From the NCBI RefSeq assembly GCF_045679555.1, contig NC_092092.1, forward strand, positions 18,864,469 through 18,928,468: a DNA stretch of 64,000 nt. Reading direction: 5' to 3'. The notes below the pieces were generated by a model. That model saw nothing but the letters and a program-made list of their open reading frames with translations, was not told the DNA's origin and did not search any database. The DNA comes from Salvelinus alpinus. Lineage: Eukaryota; Chordata; Actinopteri; Salmoniformes; Salmonidae. The position numbers and the translations under genes were made by a program. Below, piece after piece: positions 54,932-64,000 of the stretch; position 1 is the stretch's first letter, and every line of letters starts with the position of its first letter.

Positions 54932-55187
54932 GGCTCTCCAGAGGGTAGTGAGGTCTGCACAACGCATCACCGGGGGCAAACTACCTGCCCTCCAGGACAC
55001 CTACACCACCCGATGTCACAGGAAGGCCATAAAGATCATCAAGGACAACAACCACCCAAGCCACTGCCTGTTCACCCCGCTATCATCCAGAAGGCGAGGT
55101 CAGTACAGGTGCATCAAAGCAGGGACCGAGAGACTGAAAAACAGCTTCTATCTCAAGGCCATCAGACTGTTAAACAGCCACCACTAA
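54852..55187 (+). pseudogene. LINE C-terminal domain in shifted frame
   Basis: In the frame starting TTCTACAGATGC it reads FYRCTIESILSGCITAWYGN, then MRSAQRITGGKLPALQD and the end IKAGTERLKNSFYLKAIRLL. This is the normal conserved C-terminus of fish LINEs of this type, displaced from the main frame. The minus copy (48,405-48,780) has the same displacement. Confidence 0.85.
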
Positions 55188-56133
55188 CATTTAGCGGCCG
55201 CTGCCAACATACTGACTCAACTCCAGCCACTTTAAAAATGGGAATTGACGGAAATTATGTAAAAATGTACCACTAGCCACTTTAAACAATGCCACTTAAT
55301 ATAATGTTTACATACCCTACATTACCCATCTCATATGTATATACTGTACTCTATATCATCTACTGCATCTTGCCATCTTTATGTAATACATGTACCACTA
55401 GCCACTTTAAACTATGCCACTTTATGTTTACATACCCTACAGTACTCATCTCATATGTATATACCGTACTCTATACCATCTACTGCATCTTGCCATGCCG
55501 TTCTGTACCACCACTCATTCATATATCTTTATGTACATATTCTTTATCCCTTTACACTTGTGTGTGTGTATAAGGTAGTAGTTGTGGAATTGTTAGGTTA
55601 GATTACTTGTTGGTTATTACTGCATTGTCGGAACTAGAAGCACAAGCATTTCGCTACACTCGCATTAACATCTGCTAACCATGTGTATGTGACTAATAAC
55701 ATTTGATTTGATTTGATTTGATTTGAATTGCGGTTTATTTGGTATCATTTCGTAGTGTGACGGATTTTACTAATTGCATTAGTACTGTACAAAGTTAGAG
55801 GTCCTCTATTTGATAGATTCCCCCAATCCCCCTAGCACGGACTTCCAGTGGGGAGAACTGAGGTCAACCCCCCCCCCCCCTCCCCATCTCGTACTTGTGA
55901 GCTAGGCAGTAGCCTGCCTAGCTCACAAACTAGAATCAGGGCGCCCACTCCGACAAGGTTAATTGACCCACAGTCCCACACACGTGACGTGCAAATGGGC
56001 GATAGAAAACTGATCGCGCAAATGTCACCATTTCCCCCAAAATTTGGGTGGGCGCCCTGTGCCACCTCCGGGAAGATGTCGCCCTGGGCGGCTGCCCATG
56101 TCGCATATACCTAAATCCACCACTGGGCTACTG

Positions 56134-56559
56134 GATAGCCACAGTAAACCCTCTCCCCACTTGTTACTTAGCCATGCTAGCTAAGATTTCAATGCACTGG
56201 TATGATAGCTATCTAGCCATGCTAGCTCAGCATCAGATCAATAGAGGGATGACAAATGGGCTAATGATAAGCTACATAAAGCCGAGATTGTGCTTGGTCT
56301 GAATGCATTAAAGTTCCAGCAGACTAAGCTGGTGAGTGCAAAAACGTGTGTGTCCCAAATGGCAACCTATTCCCTATATAGTTCACTACTTTTGGCCAAA
56401 TCCCATAGTGTTCACTCAATAGAGGTTGGGATAGGGTGCCATTTGGGATATAACCCTGCAACCCTGCACCGTGCCATGAGCTTCCAGCTGCAGCTGGCTG
56501 CGGGTCTTATCGATTTCTATCAAGAGCGGCTGGTCACTTGGCCCCCATCCTTTACTTCT
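56134..56559. other. No gene; one palindromic MITE
   Basis: Only the MITE below is recognisable here. Confidence 0.45.
56351..56457. mobile_element. Palindromic CCCAAATGG MITE
   Basis: GTCCCAAATGGCAACCTATT to AGGGTGCCATTTGGGATAT. Confidence 0.8.
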
Positions 56560-56617
56560 TTCTCTTTCTCTCTCTCTCTCTCTCTTTCTCCCCCCTCTCT
56601 CTTTCTCTCTCTCTCTC

Positions 56618-56669
<52 letters not shown>

Positions 56670-56901
56670 TTCTCCCCCCTCTCTCTTTCTCTCTCTCTCT
56701 CTTTCTCCCCCCTCTCTCTTTCTCTCTCTCTCTTGCTCCCCCTCTCTCTTGCTCCCCCTCTCTCTTTCTCTCGCTATCTCTCTCTTTTCCCCCCCTCTCT
56801 CTTTCTCTCGCTCTCTCTCTTTCTCCCCCTTCTCTCTTTCTCTCTTTCTCCCCCCTCTCTCTTTCTCTCTCTCTCTCTTTCTCCCCCCCTCTCTTTCTGT
56901 C

Positions 56902-56963
<62 letters not shown>

Positions 56964-56968
56964 CTCCC

Positions 56969-57005
<37 letters not shown>

Positions 57006-57140
57006 GCTTTCCTTTTCTCTTTATCCTTCCATTACCCTGCTCCCTTTTTCACTCTCTTGCTCTCTCACTATCTGCTCTTGCTTTCTTTCTGTCTGTCTGT
57101 CTCTCTTTGTCTTCCTCTCTCTCTCTCACTCACTTTCTCC
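56560..57140 (+). repeat. Long CT polypyrimidine tract
   Basis: About 450 bp of nearly pure CT, with CCCC and TTTC interruptions arranged as imperfect CTCTTTCTCCCCCC units (to about 57,003), then a looser pyrimidine-rich part. Ser/Leu-rich open frames here are artefacts. Purine/pyrimidine strand asymmetry allows triplex formation. Confidence 0.95.
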
Positions 57141-57261
57141 TCCGATCCATATCCCCCTCTTTCTCTCTCACCACTAACTGTGGTCTGTGGAGGATAATGA
57201 GGAATATGGTGATGGCCGTAAGACATGCCACTATAACCCTCCTCTGGTCTTGTGTGATGCA

Positions 57262-57412
<151 letters not shown>

Positions 57413-57721
57413 AGATCAGACCAGACTGCACAGCTGAGCGATGAGCTACACACTCTCATTACTCTTGATTTGGCCTAAATTGTAATTTAACAACACATTG
57501 ATCCGTTCATTTTCTCTGAATCGGTAGAATGGGTGGCATTGACCTTTGAGACTGTTAAGTCACTTCTATTTTTCCCCCTTGATGCATCTGTGGTTTGTTT
57601 CAGGTTTTCTGCTACTTTGTTCGTGGATCAGAAAAGTTGGTGGCTAGAAAGTAGTGGGGCGTAGGCCATATAAGGTATATGTGGGTGGAAGAATTCTTTG
57701 CAGTAGAGATTTGCAATGTAT

Positions 57722-57960
57722 TATCAAAAATCTAATCAAATTCAATTTGTCACATGTGTCAAATACAACAGGTGTAGACCTTACCGTGAACTGCTTACTT
57801 ACAAGCCCTTAACCAACAAAGCAGTTCAAGAAATAGAGTTAAGAAAATATTTACTAAATAAACTAAAGTGAAAATAAATAAATCAAATCAAAAGGTAACA
57901 CAAGAAAATGACAATAACGAGGATATATACAGGGGGTACAGGTACAGGGGATTTATTTAG
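57722..57960 (-). mobile_element. LINE 3'-tail fragment
   Basis: AATCAAATTCAATTTGTCAC, CAACAGGTGTAGACCTTACC and GGATATATACAGGGGGTACA are a recurrent salmonid LINE/SINE tail, minus orientation. A shorter relative is at 26,876. Confidence 0.6.
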
Positions 57961-57961
57961 A

Positions 57962-58175
57962 ATTCAAGGCACACTTCACCAGCATGGCTATTTGAAGAAT
58001 CTCAAATATAATATATATTTGGATTTGTTTAACACTCTTTTAGTTACTACATGATTCCATATGTGTTATTTCATAGTTTTGATGTCTTCACTATTATTCT
58101 ACAATGTAGAAAATAGTAAAAAATTAAGAAAAACACTTGTATGAGTAGGTGTCCTAAAACTTTTGACCGGTAGTG
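57962..58175. mobile_element. Tc1-like terminal repeat remnant
   Basis: TTCCATATGTGTTATTTCAT, TTCTACAATGTAGAAAATAG and the end ACTTTTGACCGGTAGTGTGT match one end of another Tc1 family. The rest of the transposon is absent. An AT run (58,188-58,210) follows. Confidence 0.7.
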
Positions 58176-58179
58176 TGTT

Positions 58180-58210
<31 letters not shown>

Positions 58211-58844
58211 GGGGTTTGGAAATTATGCAGACAATTACAATGATAGAATCCACAATCTGCCTGGAATAGTAAAGCTGATCTACTCCATCGATTTAATCAG
58301 TCAAGAAGAGCTATGTCTATTTGAACTGAAACATTTAAACCATGCTCGATGAGAATGTTTGTCAGATGTATCTATATAATACCATCTATTACACCTATGC
58401 AGTACTCACACATACATTTGATTATAACACGTTCATAGTCTACCTTTAAGAGTTTAAGAGTAATTAACTCAGTTTAAACTATGTTAAAAATGTAAGTTGA
58501 TCTTTGAAAGTACACAGAGAGAAGGTGGGCCAATTGATTTCTTAATCATTGTGACTGCGTTATTACACAGCAAATTAAGCCTGCTTCATTCTCAACATGT
58601 CATCATGATAGGCGCAGGCGGCAGCCGTGGCACTGAATTTGAAAGCTCTGTTATGTTATTTCCACATTGTAGAGAATTGTCTTCATAACGACAATGGGAA
58701 AATATGCACTATGCTAGTTCTGTGAAACGTGCAACGTGTCTCAGGGCATGACGCAGCTGGAGGAAATGTTGTAATTAAATTAGCAGGTGTTATTAAATTA
58801 TAGGCGGCAGTAGCGGTGTGTGTGTATAATTATAATTATTTTTT
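58176..58844. other. No recognised feature
   Basis: Nothing supported beyond a short AT dinucleotide run. Confidence 0.4.
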
Positions 58845-59016
58845 GTCATTTTAGCAGACGCTCTTATCCAGAGTGACTTACAGGAGCAATTGTGGTTAGG
58901 TGCCTTGTTCAACGGCACATCGACATATTTTTTGACCTAGTCGGCTCAGGGATTAAAATCAGCAACCTTTCGGTTACTGAAGCAACGCTCTTAACCACTA
59001 GGCTACCTGCCACCCC
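58845..59016 (-). mobile_element. tRNA-derived SINE (minus)
   Basis: On the minus strand it reads GGCAGGTAGCCTAGTGGTTA, a degenerate B box, GTTGAACAAGGCACCTAACC and the tail CTCTGGATAAGAGCGTCTGC. The head is like HpaI and the tail differs, the same tail as at 35,191. Confidence 0.82.
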
Positions 59017-60622
59017 AAGTCACTGAGAAAGCCAAGTCAAGACAGTTAATAAGCCATATTACAACCTATGTTGTGATAATTGTGTTGTTTGATCTGTAAC
59101 CCATTCATACGCCACCATGATATACAATAAGACCATGACAACAAAAAGACTACAGTCACACAGTGGCGTAATAAATTCAACTACACATTAGTTTGTTTCA
59201 TCACAAAGCCGGAGAGTACGGGGAAATCCACAAAGCAAATATTGCATGTAACAAACAGTTATATCACCTGCAGCATGGTCAAGCAAGTTAATGTTTTCGA
59301 CAGTTTACAAAAAAACTACTGATTTAGAACAACAGAGTTACCTCAAGTAAGCACAAAGACAACAGGAGCCCTGCCTCTGTTATTCCAGCACCACTTCAAC
59401 TTAACATTTTAAACATCATTAAATCCACAAGGCTATTTATATGCTTAGTTTAATACACTGAAAACAAACTTAAAGATACCAATACAATTTAGTCCAATTA
59501 ATATAGCTAAATATTGTGTGTGTGTGCAGGTAAAAAAACATTTTTTTGACTCACCCTACTTGTAGACTAGTTGAACGCCAATGCCATCCTCCTCTCTTTC
59601 ATGTTGGCAAAACAGTCAATGTCTCTGTCATACAGTACACTTTTGGTTTTTGTTGTCATAGCCTACCTAGCTAAAATGCTTGCTAGCCTAACTTCTTCGC
59701 ATGGGCAACAACGAACCAGCTAAGTTAGCTAGCTAGTTAACGTGAGCCTACTAGGCTACATATTGAACTTCAATTGTCTCAGGCCAGTGGCACAACATAT
59801 TATTTATGGTTAGATCAGAATTTCCATCATAATCATTAGCTTGTACAGAGAATTAAATCGAAACCACAAGTCTAAATCCCCATCTCCATCTTTAGCTTAG
59901 GAAAGGGACGATTTAGCAAGCTAGCTATTGCAGGACATCAACACAAGCAGACCAGAAACTGACAAGTTTTTCTGAAAATGAAATTTTGCTTAGGAAGTGA
60001 TTTGAATGGTGTGAAGCCAAATCCAAACTGGCATCCCTTGGGGGGTGTTTTGCTGCACCAGGACAACCCACAGTTGAGCTCAGTTCAATGCTGACTGGCT
60101 AATTATTTTATTTATTTTTTTATCAAGGAAGGCCAAATGCTTGCTGGCATCAATCAATCAAATGCTACGCGGCAACATGTTACATACTATTTTGGTCCAG
60201 GCAGCATCTGATACATGGGCTACGCATACTGAGACAGAGGGGTGCTGTTCCCCTCGCTTGGATTATTTCTCCAGTGAGATTCAGCCACTTACAAATTGCC
60301 GGAAAATGTTGTAAACACAGAGAGAGACGAAAGATTCATTTTTATTTTTATTAGTCAAATATTTGGGGAAGCCTGGCTTCCCTTGGCATCCATGAATACA
60401 CACCACTGATAGGAGCTCTAAAATGTAGGTTGGCAACTAAACTGACAAAACAAACACAACACTGAAGGAATATTAAAACAATAGGTTTAAGCAAGTATTC
60501 CTGCCAAAATAACTAAATATATTAGTTGGCACAGGTGTGGTCTACCAGAATCTGGCCAGCCTCACCTTGAGCATTTCCAACACTGGCAAACATTACAGAG
60601 TAGCGCCTGCATACAGTACAGA
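59017..60622. other. No gene; possible hAT-type end
   Basis: No supported gene. The segment 60,362-60,411 (GGGGAAGCCTGGCTTCCCTT ... ACACACCACTG) resembles the end of a dispersed hAT-like repeat; a partner end CAGTGGCGTAATAAATTC lies at 59,161. The two were not confirmed as a pair because no target duplication is seen. Confidence 0.35.
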
Positions 60623-61183
60623 CAGTTGTGGAAAGTACTTAAGTAAAATTACTTAAGTACAACTTAAGTCGTTTTTTTTGGCATAATGTACTTTACTATT
60701 TATGTTTTTGACTACGTTTACTTTTACAGTACATTCCTAAAGAAAATAATGTACTTTTTACTCCATACATTTTCTGTAACACTCAAAAGTACTCGTTATT
60801 TTGAATGCTTAGCAAGACAGGACAAGGGTCCAATGCACACACTTATCAAGAGAACATCTCTGGTCATCCCTACTGCCTCTGATCTATCGGACTCACTAAA
60901 AACAAATGCTTCATTTGTAAATTATGTCTAAGTGTTGGAGTGTGCCACTGGCTATCTGTAAATGAAAAATGAAAATGGTGCAGTCTGGTTTGCTTAATAC
61001 AAGGAATTTGAAATGTCTTATACATTTACTTTTGATACTTAAGTATATTTAAACCCCAATACTTTTAGACTTTTACACAAGTAGTATTTTACTGCCTGAC
61101 TTTCACTTTTATTTGAGTCATTTTCTATTAAGTTATCTTTACTTTTACTCAAATATGACAGTTGTGTACTTTTTCCACCACTG
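60623..61183. mobile_element. 561-bp hAT-like MITE
   Basis: CAGTTGTGGAAAGTACTTAA at the left and GTACTTTTTCCACCACTG at the right are inverted ends. The flanks AGTACAGA (60,615-60,622) and AGTACAAA (61,184-61,191) match in 7 of 8 bases. No transposase. Confidence 0.8.
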
Positions 61184-61462
61184 AGTACAAATAACCTTGA
61201 CTATCCCAATGTGATAAAGTGTAGGGAGAAGCACTCTTCTGAATTTGCCTAAGTGGTGTTCAAAGTTAGGAGTTGCCAGGCCTAGACCCTTTCTTTGGTC
61301 ATAAAAGTAGCAATGCTTAGCTTTTAATTCTCTCCAAAATATTGGGCTACACAGAAATCCAGAGGGACATTCACAGAGCTAAGGATTTTGATGATAGTAA
61401 CTCAAACCGATTACATTTGACAGTTGGTGAATAAAGTAGAGTTTGATGCTCCAGTATGATAT
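61184..61462. other. No recognised feature
   Basis: Short non-repetitive stretch before the 18-bp array. Confidence 0.4.
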
Positions 61463-62554
61463 AAGTAACTCAGTCCTGCATAGTAAATCAGTCCTTCATA
61501 GTAACTCAGTCCTTCATAGTAACTCAGCCCTTCATAATAACTCAGCCCTTCATAGTAACTCAGTCCTTCATAGTAACTCAGTCCTTCATAGTAACTCAGC
61601 CCTTCATAATAACTCAGCCCTTCATAGTAACTCAGCCCTTTATAGTAACTCAGCCCTTTATAGTAACTCAGCCCTTTATAGTAACTCAGCCCTTCATAGT
61701 AACTCAGCCCTTCATAGTAACTCAGTCCTTCATAGTAACTCAGCCCTTCATAGTAACTCAGCCCTTCATAGTAACTCAGCCCTTCATAGTAACTCAATCC
61801 TTCATAGTAACTCAGTCCTTCATAGTAACTCAGTCCTTCATAGTAACTCAGTCCTTCATAGTAAATCAGACCTTCATAGTAACTCAGCCCTTCATAGTAA
61901 CTCAGTCCTTCATAATAACTCAGTCCTTCATAGTAACTCAGTCCTTCATAGTAACTCAGTCCTTCATAGTAACTCAGTCCTTCATAGTAACTCAGTCCTT
62001 CATAGTAAATCAGACCTTCATAGTAACTCAGCCCTTCATAGTAACTCAGCCCTTCATAGTAACTCAGTCCTTCATAGTAACTCAGCCCTTCATAGTAACT
62101 CAGCCCTTCATAGTAACTCAGCCCTTCATAGTAACTCAGCCCTTCATAGTAACTCAGCCCTTCATAGTAACTCAGTCCTTCATAGTAACTCAGCCCTTCA
62201 TAGTAACTCAGTCCTTCATAGTAACTCAGCCCTTCATAGTAACTCAGCCCTTCATAGTAACTCAGTCCTTCATAGTAACTCAGCCCTTCATAGTAACTCA
62301 GTCCTTCATAGTAACTCAGCCCTTCATAGTAACTCAGCCCTTCATAGTAACTCAGTCCTTCATAGTAACTCAGCCCTTCCTAGTAACTCAGCCCTTCATA
62401 GTAACTCAGTCCTTCATAGTAACTCAGCCCTTCATAGTAACTCAGCCCTTCATAGTAACTCAGTCCTTCATAGTAACTCAGCCCTTCATAGTAACTCAGT
62501 CCTTCATAATAACTCAGTCCTTCATAGTAACTCAGCCCTTCATAGTAACTCAGT
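61463..62554. repeat. 18-bp minisatellite, about 60 units
   Basis: The unit CCTTCATAGTAACTCAGY repeats without length change, so both strands stay open in frame as hexapeptide cycles (NSxLHS on +, YYEGLS on -). These are not proteins. A C/T variable site distinguishes two main unit types, and in the right half they follow a partly regular five-unit order. Confidence 0.96.
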
Positions 62555-62620
62555 CTGCAGTACAATGAGTGGCACACATGTTTTATAATGTGAAAAACAA
62601 ATGGCATACCCTTCTCCCTC

Positions 62621-62621
62621 C

Positions 62622-62676
<55 letters not shown>
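62621..62676. repeat. CA microsatellite
   Basis: About 27 pure CA units. Confidence 0.97.
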
Positions 62677-62682
<6 letters not shown>

Positions 62683-62898
62683 AACCTAAATCCAAAGACA
62701 TGGTGACATTTTTTGTTAATTTCACATTGAATTCACGTTAGTTGACAACTCAACCAAAAGTAACTGAAAACTAGTTGTTGAACTGACTTCTGTGCCCAGT
62801 GGGAAATGTGTTGTATCTGTCTTTTGTTGCTCTCTCTGATTCTACAGTACATTACAGTGCATTATAGTACAGTACAGTACATCAGTTAGGGGGCTGAG
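62677..62898. other. No recognised feature
   Basis: Includes a TACAGTACATTACAGTGC-like cluster at 62,845-62,882. Confidence 0.4.
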
Positions 62899-63000
62899 TC
62901 CCAAATGGCACATTATTTCTGTAGTGCATTACTTTTGATCAGAGACCTCTGGTCAAAAGTAGGGCATTATGTAGGGAATAGGGTGCCATTTGGGAAGCAC
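62899..63000. mobile_element. Palindromic CCCAAATGG MITE
   Basis: GTCCCAAATGGCACATTATT to GGGTGCCATTTGGGAAGC, with the facing repeats ACTTTTGATCAGAG / CTCTGGTCAAAAGT. Confidence 0.82.
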
Positions 63001-63137
63001 CCATGGCCTCTGGTAGCAGCCACCCACAATTTATTATCTTGGCATCTTTTCTCCACTGCCCTTGTCACTTCTATTCTAATCCGAGTCAGACTTCGCTGTT
63101 TTAATGCCACAGTGAGAGGAGAGAGACATCAATGTGA

Positions 63138-64000
63138 GAGATTCAATGTTAAAGCTGTATGTGTTGACTGTATGGGAGGTATATTTCTCCACAGTTAAGG
63201 TGGGAGGTTCAATGTTAAAGCTGTATATGTTGACTGTATGGGAGGTATATTTCTCCACAGTTAAGGTGGGAGGTTCAATGTTAAAGCTGTATATGTTGAC
63301 TGTATGGGAGGTATATTTCTCCACAGTTAAGGTGGGAGGTTCAATGTTAAAGCTGTATGTGTTGACTGTATGGGAGGTATATTTCTCCACAGTTAAGGTG
63401 GGAGGTTCAATGTTAAAGCTGTATGTGTTGACTGTATGGGAGGTATATTTCTCCACAGTTAAGGTGGGAGGTTCAATGTTAAAGCTGTATGTGTTGACTG
63501 TATGGGAGGTATATTTCTCCACAGTTAAGGCGGGAGGTTCAATGTTAAAGCTGTATAGGTTGACTGTATGGGAGGTATATTTCTCCACAGTTAAGGTGGG
63601 AGGTTCAATGTTAAAGCTGTATAGGTTGACTGTATGGGAGGTATATTTCTCCACAGTTAAGGTGGGAGGTTCAATGTTAAAGCTGTATGTGTTGACTGTA
63701 TGGGAGGTATATTTCTCCACAGTTAAGGTGGGAGGTTCAATGTTAAAGCTGTATGTGTTGACTGTATGGGAGGTATATTTCTCCACAGTTAAGGTGGGAG
63801 GTTCAATGTTAAAGCTGTATGTGTTGACTGTATGGGAGGTATATTTCTCCACAGTTAAGGTGGGAGGTTCAATGTTAAAGCTGTATGTGTTGACTGTATG
63901 GGAGGTATATTTCTCCACAGTTAAGGTGGGAGGTTCAATGTTAAAGCTGTATGTGTTGACTGTATGGGAGGTATATTTCTCCACAGTTAAGGTGGGAGGT
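63138..64000. repeat. 66-bp minisatellite, at least 13 units, open at the edge
   Basis: The unit includes GGGAGGTTCAATGTTAAAGC, TGTATGTGTTGACTGTATGG and ATATTTCTCCACAGTTAAGG. Variants at one spot (GTATGTG, GTATATG, GTATAGG) cluster in neighbouring units, as expected from local unit turnover. As 66 is divisible by three, a 22-residue cycle is open on the minus strand; not a gene. It runs past the end of the window. Confidence 0.96.

Larger units (their letters stand above)
52231..55726 (+). mobile_element. Near full-length LINE (CR1/Rex-like)
   Basis: It starts TTCCGGCGCCGAAAAAGAG directly before the ATG and carries one endonuclease-reverse transcriptase frame with a late frameshift. The 3' UTR contains repeated TCATATGTATATAC-ACTCTAT blocks and the element ends in ATTTGATTTGATTTG units. 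The complete 5' end and long frame make it the best-preserved LINE in the window. Clade within the Jockey/CR1/Rex group is not certain. Confidence 0.88.
51856..56125. mobile_element. hAT-like element hosting a LINE
   Basis: The left end CAGTGGTGGTTCTAGCTTGT and right end ...CTAAATCCACCACTG are inverted. The flanks GGGTACTG (51,848-51,855) and GGCTACTG (56,126-56,133) match in 7 of 8 bases, as an aged 8-bp duplication. The LINE and its inverted copy of upstream DNA (51,982-55,726) interrupt it; remaining parts are 51,856-51,981 and 55,727-56,125. A poly-C run is at 55,868-55,880. Confidence 0.7.

Noticed and set aside
56290..57197. Ser/Leu-rich open frames of 219-295 residues
   Set aside because: Translation of the CT polypyrimidine tract.
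59161..60411. A complete hAT element bounded by CAGTGGCG... and ...CACCACTG
   Set aside because: The ends match over only a few bases, and no 8-bp duplication flanks them.
61443..62588. 381-residue (+) and long minus-strand open frames with NSxLHS / YYEGLS cycles
   Set aside because: Produced by an 18-bp tandem repeat without stops. Both strands are open, which argues against coding selection.
63076..63984. 302-residue minus-strand frame with a 22-residue cycle
   Set aside because: The 66-bp minisatellite is a multiple of three and has no stop in this frame. No start context or unique domain.
61463..64000. Possible CRISPR-like array
   Set aside because: Units are contiguous with no unique spacers, and the DNA is vertebrate.

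Overview
This is vertebrate nuclear DNA and almost certainly from a salmonid fish (Salmo, Oncorhynchus or Salvelinus). HpaI-type tRNA SINEs, several Tc1-like transposon families, TTAA-flanked piggyBac-like elements, L2-, Rex/CR1- and L1/Tx1-type LINEs, and long CA/GT and CT microsatellites are packed and nested in the way typical of those genomes. The genus and the genomic paralogue cannot be fixed from the sequence alone.

The only host gene I can support is the 5' end of neurexin-1 alpha (nrxn1) on the + strand. It comprises a CpG-rich promoter and probable non-coding exon 1 (about 24.52-25.13 kb), a 2.2-kb intron 1, and a large exon 2 (27,358-28,748). The coding part of exon 2 starts at 28,034 and gives the signal peptide, the first LNS/laminin-G domain and the first EGF-like domain. 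The exon ends at a consensus donor. I see no later neurexin exon, so 28,749-64,000 is most simply read as the long second intron.

Upstream part (1-24.5 kb): a young non-autonomous LTR retrotransposon (596-3,721) has two LTRs that read as identical, a 5-bp target duplication and a frameshifted Pro-rich gag-like reading frame. A 2,958-bp unit follows, present three times head to tail (3,703-12,576). Its left boundary lies inside the 3' LTR and its right boundary inside an L2 LINE 3' UTR. The third unit runs into the rest of the L2 LINE (minus strand, to about 17,195). That LINE sits inside a Tc1-like element and is itself split by a TTAA element. A decayed L1/Tx1 LINE carrying a BED-finger hAT remnant follows, then the far end of the Tc1-like element.

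Downstream part (28.7-64 kb): a Tc1 transposon with an intact 340-aa DD34E transposase (30.8-32.4 kb); a decayed Tc1 split by a hAT element with perfect 8-bp TSDs (35.0-38.5 kb); another Tc1 split by an LTR fragment and a TTAA element (43.2-45.4 kb); a solo LTR with perfect TSDs (46.1-46.5 kb); and two copies of one LINE family in opposite orientation (47.9-50.1 kb minus; 52.2-55.7 kb plus). The plus copy has an 893-aa EN-RT reading frame, and its 5' junction carries an exact-looking 249-bp inverted copy of DNA from about 0.5 kb upstream. The window ends with an 18-bp minisatellite of about 60 units and a 66-bp minisatellite running off the edge. Long open frames in these arrays are products of indel-free tandem repetition, not genes.

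I found no CRISPR array, operon, rRNA or convincing tRNA gene. The points most worth checking are the exact triplication, the inverted duplication at the LINE junction, the hairpin-plus-TATA module shared by three different LTRs, and the intact Tc1 transposase.
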